Of a stretch of DNA of 7,217 bases, positions 1-3,997 are shown one piece after another. A program made the position numbers and the translations under genes. Source of the DNA: Actinobacteria bacterium UBA4719 (lineage in GTDB: Bacteria > Actinomycetota > Actinomycetes > Actinomycetales > Dermatophilaceae); contig DHJN01000245.1 in NCBI GenBank assembly GCA_002404345.1, forward strand, positions 48,222-55,438, given 5' to 3'. Under the pieces are notes generated by a model. It saw nothing but the letters and a program-made list of their open reading frames with translations. It was not told the DNA's origin and did no database searches. Numbering within the stretch: position 1 is the first letter of the stretch; each line of letters begins with the position of its first letter.

Positions 1-45
1 GGAACGCCAAGACTTGGAACGCCGAGACTTGGAACGCCGAGATCC
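1..45 (-). repeat. 15-bp tandem repeat x3 inside mutM (LGVPS units)
   Basis: On the plus strand three consecutive 15-base units start at 1, 16 and 31. Units 1 and 2 differ at one base, units 2 and 3 at three. Read in the mutM frame they give [14 protein letters not shown], beginning right after VPD at residues 130-132. The array touches the window edge, so its true copy number is unknown. Because the period is a multiple of three, gain or loss of units would keep the frame. Confidence 0.9.
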
Positions 46-437
46 GGCACCAGGTCGGCTAGGGCCATGCCGCCGAAGGTGCGTTGGTCCACGAAACGCA
101 GCTGCGGTCCAGCATCAGCAAAGTCGAACGTCGCATGCAGGTGGATCTCACGAGGCGCACTCGCCGCCTCGACGAGGAGCTGGCCACTCATGCCCAGATG
201 GATGATGAGGCCCTGGCGATGACCGTCCGGGGCGTCCAGCACCAGCCAGAGGTACTTCCCGCGACGCTCTGCGGCATGAACCACGTTGCCGCGCAGGCGA
301 TCTGCCAGATCAACGGGCCCCGGCTGGTGGCGGCGGGCGACCCGGGCGCCAAAGAATTCGGCCGTCTCGATGCGACGACCGACGACATGGTCATCGAGTC
401 CGCGACGGACGACCTCGACCTCGGGAAGCTCAGGCAT
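1..437 (-). CDS. mutM: Formamidopyrimidine-DNA glycosylase MutM/Fpg (N-terminal half; cut by window edge)
   Basis: Bifunctional DNA glycosylase/AP lyase that removes 8-oxoguanine and ring-opened purines in base excision repair. The ATG at 437 opens with [14 protein letters not shown], the family N-terminus: after Met removal Pro2 is the Schiff-base nucleophile and Glu3 the catalytic acid. Lys61 in RRGKYLW matches the conserved beta-hairpin lysine. HLGMSGQ (80-86, Met83) and DQRTFGG (117-123, Arg119 and Phe121) supply the residues that fill the gap left by the flipped base. The window holds 145 complete codons of the roughly 270-290 usual, so the H2TH helices and C-terminal zinc finger lie beyond position 1. 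The start overlaps the rnc stop by 8 bases (ATGCCTGA), implying translational coupling. Just before the edge the protein runs into a pentapeptide repeat, LGVPS, where the linker between the two domains should be. The identification is secure; the unseen C-terminus could still be damaged. Confidence 0.96.
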   Translation of the reverse strand, partial: MPELPEVEVVRRGLDDHVVGRRIETAEFFGARVARRHQPGPVDLADRLRGNVVHAAERRGKYLWLVLDAPDGHRQGLIIHLGMSGQLLVEAASAPREIHLHATFDFADAGPQLRFVDQRTFGGMALADLVPDLGVPSLGVPSLGV

Positions 438-1266
438 CCTGACGGTCGACGGGCTCGTCCTCGTCCTGGGCGAGCTGCTCAGATTCGTCGGTCCCTGAGC
501 GCGCCGGTTCGACCGCACTGGACAGGACCGCGTTGGCCCGCCGGCTCAGCTCGGTCCAGGCCACCTCGGCGGCCATTTGTTCCGCTTCCTTCTTGCTGCG
601 CCCGGAACCCGATCCCACCAGCTCAGAACCCACCAGCGACTCGGCATGAAAGCTTTTCTGGTGGTCCGGGCCTTCCTCGGTGACGCGGTACTCCGGCGCC
701 CCCAGCGAGCCCGAGGCGGTCAGCTCCTGCAGGCTCGTCTTCCAGTCCAGCCCGGCGCCCAGGCTGGCAGAGGACTCCATCAACGGGTCGAGAAGGTGGT
801 GGACGAAAGTGGTCGCGGCCGGCAAGCCCGCGGACAGGTAGACGGCGGCGATGACGGCTTCCATCGTGTCGGCCAGGATCGAGGCCTTGTGACGCCCGCC
901 GGTGCTCTCCTCGCCCCGACCCAGAAAGAGATACTCGCCCAGGCCCAGCGTCCGGGCTACCTCGGCCAGCGCGCGCATGTTGACAACGGCGGCACGCAGC
1001 TTGGCCAGCTGGCCCTCGGGCAGGTCCGGGTGCGCGGCATACAGGCTGTCGGTGACCACCAGCCCAAGCACGGAGTCGCCGAGGAACTCCAGGCGCTCGT
1101 TGTTCGGCAGACCGCCGTGCTCGTAGGCGTACGAACGATGTGTCAGGGCACGCAAAAGCAGCGACTCGTCGATCGTCTCGTCGACCACCTCGAAGAGGTG
1201 GACAGCCAGACGATCGACGGGCCGCCTGAACGCGCTGTCCCCTTCGGGGGACTGAGAAATACTCAC
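430..1266 (-). CDS. rnc: Ribonuclease III
   Basis: Double-stranded-RNA endonuclease that processes rRNA precursors and structured mRNAs in the cytoplasm. The 278-residue product has the RNase III signature [13 protein letters not shown] at 56-68. The expected metal-binding and catalytic acids are Glu57, Glu60 and Asp64, then Glu84 (PEGQLAKLR), and Asp133 and Glu136 in [11 protein letters not shown] double-stranded-RNA-binding domain covers roughly 174-241 ([10 protein letters not shown] to [18 protein letters not shown]). The last 35 or so residues are an acidic, probably disordered tail. It starts with GTG at 1266, 17 bases after the rpmF stop. I see no good Shine-Dalgarno there, so it probably depends on coupling to rpmF. 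The stop overlaps the mutM start. The order DUF177-rpmF-rnc-mutM is common in actinomycetes and groups ribosome maturation functions with a repair gene. No key residue is missing. Confidence 0.97.
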   Translation of the reverse strand: MSISQSPEGDSAFRRPVDRLAVHLFEVVDETIDESLLLRALTHRSYAYEHGGLPNNERLEFLGDSVLGLVVTDSLYAAHPDLPEGQLAKLRAAVVNMRALAEVARTLGLGEYLFLGRGEESTGGRHKASILADTMEAVIAAVYLSAGLPAATTFVHHLLDPLMESSASLGAGLDWKTSLQELTASGSLGAPEYRVTEEGPDHQKSFHAESLVGSELVGSGSGRSKKEAEQMAAEVAWTELSRRANAVLSSAVEPARSGTDESEQLAQDEDEPVDRQDA

Positions 1267-1283
1267 GCGCGGGTTTGACCGAA

Positions 1284-1478
1284 TCAGCTCTGGTGCTCGC
1301 TACGCTCCGCGACGCCGTAGTGGCGCCCTGCGTAGGTGCCACATGAGGGGCACGCGATGTGCGGCTGCTTGGGGGCAGAGCACTGCGGGCACGAGGTCAG
1401 CGTGGTCGCCGTCGTCTTCCAGTTCGCACGACGCGAACGGGTGTTGGAGCGCGACGTCTTCCGCTTCGGGACAGCCAC
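1284..1478 (-). CDS. rpmF: 50S ribosomal protein L32 (four-cysteine form)
   Basis: Small protein of the large ribosomal subunit, 64 residues. The N-terminus (M)[19 protein letters not shown] is typical of L32: basic and rich in Arg and Lys. Cys30, Cys33, Cys43 and Cys46 (CPQC and CPSC) form a zinc ribbon, so this is the zinc-binding C+ paralogue type and not the cysteine-free version made under zinc limitation. The GTG start at 1478 is chosen because the family sequence begins there and a purine-rich ribosome binding site lies 5 bases upstream. A longer open frame continues to 1880 but has no homology-like sequence. The DUF177 stop ends one base before this start (TGACGTG), the conserved yceD-rpmF pairing. 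Expression is probably coupled to DUF177. Confidence 0.97.
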   Translation of the reverse strand: MAVPKRKTSRSNTRSRRANWKTTATTLTSCPQCSAPKQPHIACPSCGTYAGRHYGVAERSEHQS

Positions 1479-1479
1479 G

Positions 1480-2091
1480 TCAGTTCCTTTTCTCTTGGTT
1501 GCCAGATGGTGATGTGATGTGAGTTGTCGCGATGTGAGGTGTAGCGATGTTCTGCAACGCCGCCCATCGTGGGTCAAGCTGGTCGTGGTGGTGTGTCGGG
1601 TCTTCTGCCAGGTGCGCTCCACACTCGGAACACAGGCCCGGACAGTCGCTCCGGCACACGGGTTGGAACGGCATGGCGGGAACCATGGCGTCCCTGAGCA
1701 CGGGCTCGAGGTCGAACAGGTCGCCCACGAGCTCGTACACCTCGTCCTCATCGTCCTCGGTCGCCACCTCGTGGTGGTGAGCCGCGCGATCGGCGTAGGC
1801 GAACAACTCCTGGAAATGACCCCCCACATGGCGGGTGATCGGATCCAGGCACCGCACGCAAGCGCCGGTTGCCGTGGCATGTGCCGAGCCAGTCACGAGA
1901 ACACCCTCGACGACCGACTCCAACCGCAGGTCCACCTCGATGGGCTGGCCTGGCGGTATGGCGATCACGTCGATGTCACCGAGGTCGTCCGGAGCCGGAA
2001 CGGTCCGTTGCATCTCGACCATGGACCCTGGACGTCGACCGAGCTCCCGGGTGTCAAACACCAGGGGCAGGCGTGGGTTCAGGCGGTTCAT
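1480..2091 (-). CDS. DUF177 (YceD) family protein, ribosome-associated accessory
   Basis: 203-residue member of the YceD/DUF177 family, commonly encoded directly before rpmF and linked in other bacteria and plastids to 23S rRNA or large-subunit biogenesis; its biochemical activity is not firmly defined. Family marks are PLVFDTRELGRRPGS (9-23), the core pair CVRCLDP (78-84), the acidic DLFDLEPVLRDA segment (124-135) and a C-terminal CRSDCPGLCSECG (146-158). Six cysteines (78, 81, 146, 150, 154, 157) suggest metal binding. His-rich HHHE and HHHD patches flank them. The ATG at 2091 is preferred because the family similarity starts there, although its GGAAG lies only 2 bases upstream. A GTG at 2145 would add 18 unconserved residues and cannot be excluded, since the candidate promoter is upstream of both. 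After DPRWAALQ the protein carries an unusual repeated tail (IATPH-IATTH-ITSP). The stop is one base before rpmF. Confidence 0.93.
   Translation of the reverse strand: MNRLNPRLPLVFDTRELGRRPGSMVEMQRTVPAPDDLGDIDVIAIPPGQPIEVDLRLESVVEGVLVTGSAHATATGACVRCLDPITRHVGGHFQELFAYADRAAHHHEVATEDDEDEVYELVGDLFDLEPVLRDAMVPAMPFQPVCRSDCPGLCSECGAHLAEDPTHHHDQLDPRWAALQNIATPHIATTHITSPSGNQEKRN
1484..1491 (-). promoter_or_regulatory. Ribosome binding site of rpmF
   Basis: AAAAGGAA on the minus strand, 5 bases before the GTG at 1478, inside the last codons of the DUF177 gene. It supports the short 64-residue L32 over the longer open frame. Confidence 0.75.
1511..1550 (-). repeat. 15-bp degenerate tandem repeat at the 3' end of the DUF177 gene
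   Basis: On the plus strand, units at 1516-1530 and 1531-1545 match at 13 of 15 bases. They are flanked by partial GATGT units at 1511-1515 and 1546-1550. In the DUF177 frame this encodes IATPH, IATTH and ITSPS, directly after the conserved DPRWAALQ block where many relatives are near their end. Confidence 0.8.
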
Positions 2092-2170
2092 GGCTTCCGA
2101 TGATGGCGGTATGTCGTCGATTCCGTGTGAAACGGCTCGACCCACGCCACAAGACGTAGATCGACCAGTC

Positions 2171-2199
2171 AGATTACCAAGGGGACGGCGTTAGCCCAA
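2171..2199 (-). promoter_or_regulatory. Candidate sigma70-type promoter for DUF177-rpmF-rnc-mutM
   Basis: On the minus strand TTGGGC (2199-2194) and TAATCT (2176-2171) are separated by 17 bases, in the gap between the sepIVA-like stop and the DUF177 start. The expected transcription start is near 2164, giving a leader of about 73 bases to the ATG at 2091 or about 20 bases to the GTG at 2145. The -10 fits the actinobacterial TAnnnT pattern; the -35 matches only at TTG. It would make the ribosome-related genes independent of coaD-sepIVA. Hexamer matches like this occur by chance, hence the moderate score. Confidence 0.45.
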
Positions 2200-2207
2200 A
2201 TGCAGCA

Positions 2208-2810
2208 TCAACGAGCTCCCACGGACGCCGCGGCCGCTCCGGCGCCCAGATGGTCCACCGCCTCGACTACTGACGTCGTGCTGGGCTCGGGGAGCCCGTC
2301 GAGGCGCGCGTTCTCCCCGTGCTGTGACCCCTGAGCTGCCCCTTTCGCGCGGACCAGATCAGCCTCACGACGGGCGGTCAGTCGCTGTCGACCGTTGTTC
2401 ACCTGCGACTGGAGCTGGCCAAGAACCATCTCGAACTCGGCAAGCTTGCGATTGACGTAGTCGTCGGCGTCGGCCAGCAACCGGGTCGACTCGGCCCGCG
2501 CCTCGGTGACCACAGTGAAGGCCCGCGCCCGTGCGGCCACCAGCACGTCGGTCTGCTCGATCAGCTGGTCACGCTCGGCGCGGGCGCCATCCAGGATGCG
2601 CTCGGCCTGCTCGCGACCAGCTGCCAGGACGGCATCACGGTCGGACAGCAGGGCTTCCGCGTGGTCAAGGTTGGCCGGCAGCCCGTCCTGCAGCCGCTCG
2701 AGGACATCGAGCATCGCGGCCCGGTTGACCAGACAAGACGCCGACATGGGCATGGTCTTGGCGGCGCGAACCGTGGCCGCGAGCTGGTTGAGCTGGTCGT
2801 GGACATCCAT
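2208..2810 (-). CDS. SepIVA-like (DivIVA-related) coiled-coil septation protein
   Basis: 200-residue, mostly helical protein resembling mycobacterial SepIVA (Rv2927c), a septum- and intracellular-membrane-associated DivIVA-like protein needed for division and envelope growth. Two blocks recall that protein: the N-terminal MPMSASCLVNRAAMLDVLER with LPANLDHAEALLSDRDAVL (20-62), and the C-terminal block STRLLADADDYVNRKLAEFE to NNGRQRL (108-144). Between them lies an Ala/Glu/Arg-rich coiled coil (about 55-115), clearly shorter than the central coil I remember for SepIVA (about 245 residues). After residue 145 the tail is low-complexity and Ala-rich. The context agrees: in M. tuberculosis Rv2927c precedes the DUF177 gene Rv2926c, rnc and fpg. 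The ATG at 2810 is 4 bases past the coaD stop with a strong ribosome binding site. The family assignment rests on remembered sequence; generic names for such proteins are 'DivIVA domain-containing' or 'ATP synthase subunit B-like'. Confidence 0.82.
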   Translation of the reverse strand: MDVHDQLNQLAATVRAAKTMPMSASCLVNRAAMLDVLERLQDGLPANLDHAEALLSDRDAVLAAGREQAERILDGARAERDQLIEQTDVLVAARARAFTVVTEARAESTRLLADADDYVNRKLAEFEMVLGQLQSQVNNGRQRLTARREADLVRAKGAAQGSQHGENARLDGLPEPSTTSVVEAVDHLGAGAAAASVGAR

Positions 2811-2814
2811 GGGG

Positions 2815-3318
2815 TCAGCTTCCTTCCGGGTTCTGGACCCGCGCGACGAGGGCCGCACGCACCTCTTCAGGCACGAGGCCGGTGATGTCGCCACCGAAGG
2901 CGGCGACCTCCTTGATCAGCGAGCTCGAGATGTGCCCGAACCTGGGGTCGCCCGGCAGGAAGACCGTCTCGACGCCCGACAGGTGGCGGTTCATCTGGGC
3001 CATGGGCAGCTCGTAGGCGAAGTCGGTGTCCCCGCGAAGCCCCTTGACGATCGCCTGCGCACCAGCCTCGCGACAGACGTCCACCAGCAGTCGCCCGGCG
3101 AAGGCCTCTATGCGCACGTTGGGCACGGCTGCCAGTGCCGCCCCGAGCAGCTTCATCCGCTCGTCGACGCCGAATGTGCCCCGTTTGGCGGGGTTGTGCA
3201 GCACGGCGACGACCACCTCGTCGTACAGAGCCGAGGCCCGGGAGATCACATCGACATGTCCCATTGTCACGGGGTCGTAGGACCCCGGACACACGCACCG
3301 GCGTTGTTGACTCGTCAC
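2815..3318 (-). CDS. coaD: Pantetheine-phosphate adenylyltransferase (PPAT)
   Basis: Penultimate enzyme of coenzyme A synthesis: it transfers AMP from ATP to 4'-phosphopantetheine, giving dephospho-CoA and pyrophosphate, in the cytosol. The 167-residue product has the usual length. The nucleotidyltransferase start CPGSYDPVTMGHVDVI (10-25) includes the T/HxGH element (TMGH, 18-21). KGLRGDTDFAYELPMAQMN (92-110) carries the conserved Lys and Arg of the pantetheine/ATP site, and GHISSSLIKEVA (128-139) is the C-terminal ISSS motif. All look intact. The start is GTG at 3318, the only start that keeps a normal N-terminus before PGSYDP. There is no clear Shine-Dalgarno, and a TAnnnT -10-like hexamer 7 bases upstream suggests a leaderless transcript. 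An 82-bp gap separates it from rsmD, so it may have its own promoter. The sepIVA-like gene follows after 4 bases. Confidence 0.97.
   Translation of the reverse strand: MTSQQRRCVCPGSYDPVTMGHVDVISRASALYDEVVVAVLHNPAKRGTFGVDERMKLLGAALAAVPNVRIEAFAGRLLVDVCREAGAQAIVKGLRGDTDFAYELPMAQMNRHLSGVETVFLPGDPRFGHISSSLIKEVAAFGGDITGLVPEEVRAALVARVQNPEGS
2819..2827 (-). promoter_or_regulatory. Ribosome binding site of the sepIVA-like gene
   Basis: GGAAGGAAG on the minus strand, 8 bases before the ATG at 2810, inside the last codons of coaD. It decides the start: the open frame extends upstream to 2894 but that part is out-of-frame coaD coding sequence. Confidence 0.75.
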
Positions 3319-3325
3319 GCGACCG

Positions 3326-3331
3326 AACCTA
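3326..3331 (-). promoter_or_regulatory. Possible -10 element for a leaderless coaD transcript
   Basis: TAGGTT on the minus strand, with 7 bases between it and the GTG at 3318. Actinobacterial leaderless genes typically show a TAnnnT box at this distance with transcription starting at the A or G of the start codon. No convincing -35 lies 16-18 bases further upstream. The AGG inside the same hexamer could instead be a weak ribosome binding site. Confidence 0.4.
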
Positions 3332-3354
3332 GCAGCGACGGCAGCTACATCGTT

Positions 3355-3390
3355 GGAAGGCTCAAGCTGGAAAGCTCAGTCGGAAGGCTC
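3355..3390. repeat. Threefold 9-bp direct repeat between rsmD and coaD
   Basis: GGAAGGCTC (3355-3363), GGAAAGCTC (3369-3377) and GGAAGGCTC (3382-3390) lie in the same orientation at 14- and 13-base spacing, inside the 82-bp non-coding gap just upstream of coaD. They could be a regulator array or a decayed tandem duplication. I do not recognise the motif. Confidence 0.75.
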
Positions 3391-3400
3391 CGGTAGCAGC

Positions 3401-3985
3401 TCAGGCCACGCCACGGGGCCCGGCGAAGTCGGCGAACCACATCTTGGTCTCGCCGTAACGCCGTTCCCCAGCGCCCTCCAGACCCTGCGGCCAGCGAGGT
3501 TCGGGCGAGCGCGCCGATCTCTCGACCACGACGAACGCGTCCTCACTGAGCCACCCGTGGGTCACCAGGAGCGTGAGCACGTCCCCGAGCGCCTGCTCCG
3601 TGACGTCGTACGGCGGGTCGACCAGAACCAGATCACACCGCGCCTCATCCGAGGCGGGACCGACGAGCAGCGCCCGTTCGACGGTGTCTGCACGGATGCT
3701 GACCCCGCGCAGACCCAGCTCAGCGATGTTCTTGCGCACCACGGCCACGGCAGCCCAGTCGGACTCGACCAACAGGACGCTCGTGGCTCCACGGCTCGCG
3801 GCTTCAAGACCGAGTGCCCCCGAACCGGCATACAGGTCAAGAACCGTCGCATGGTGCACCACGTCCAGGTGCTCGAGCCGTGAGAACAGCGCCTCGCGCA
3901 CCCGGTCGCTGGTCGGGCGCGTGCCGCTGCCGGGCGGTGTGTGGATCCGGCGGCCGCCGGCGAGCCCGGAGATGATGCGAGTCAT
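3401..3985 (-). CDS. rsmD: 16S rRNA (guanine(966)-N(2))-methyltransferase RsmD
   Basis: SAM-dependent methyltransferase that modifies G966 (E. coli numbering) of 16S rRNA in the 30S subunit. The 194-residue length is normal. The N-terminus MTRIISGLAGGRRIHTPPG followed by TRPTSDRVREALFSRL (22-37) is the RsmD family signature. Motif I, VLDLYAGSGALGLEAASRG (48-66), binds SAM, with the acidic strand end LLVESD at 71-76. The catalytic motif IV is DPPY (123-126). RRYGETKMWF (175-184) is the typical C-terminal block. The ATG at 3985 is chosen because the family starts here and a strong ribosome binding site overlaps the recG stop; the open frame further upstream to 4174 is recG read in the wrong frame. 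It lies 7 bases after recG, so translation is probably coupled. The recG-rsmD-coaD order is common in actinomycetes. Confidence 0.96.
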   Translation of the reverse strand: MTRIISGLAGGRRIHTPPGSGTRPTSDRVREALFSRLEHLDVVHHATVLDLYAGSGALGLEAASRGATSVLLVESDWAAVAVVRKNIAELGLRGVSIRADTVERALLVGPASDEARCDLVLVDPPYDVTEQALGDVLTLLVTHGWLSEDAFVVVERSARSPEPRWPQGLEGAGERRYGETKMWFADFAGPRGVA

Positions 3986-3990
3986 CGGGC

Positions 3991-3997
3991 CCTCACC
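3991..3997 (-). promoter_or_regulatory. Ribosome binding site of rsmD overlapping the recG stop
   Basis: GGTGAGG on the minus strand, 5 bases before the ATG at 3985. The recG TGA (3995-3993) sits inside it, so terminating ribosomes would be delivered to the rsmD start. Confidence 0.75.

Noticed and set aside
1..45. CRISPR-like repeat array at the left edge
   Set aside because: Units are contiguous 15-mers without spacers and are in frame within mutM.
577..1278. 233-codon open frame on the plus strand
   Set aside because: Antisense to rnc, which has all catalytic residues. No independent support such as a ribosome binding site or family motif.
1284..1880. 198-codon minus-strand frame as one protein
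   Set aside because: Only the last 64 codons are real (L32). The rest is the DUF177 gene read out of frame.
2146..2207. Terminator after the sepIVA-like gene
   Set aside because: No stem of useful length or T-run is visible on the minus strand, so read-through into the DUF177 operon remains possible.
3381..3392. Hairpin as a terminator after rsmD
   Set aside because: Only a 4-bp stem with a 4-base loop and no T-tract. It is better explained by the direct-repeat unit it lies in.
2506..3396. 296-codon open frame on the plus strand
   Set aside because: It lies antisense to coaD and the sepIVA-like gene, whose proteins have clear family motifs. The translation is low-complexity and Arg/Ser-rich, typical of antisense frames in GC-rich DNA.
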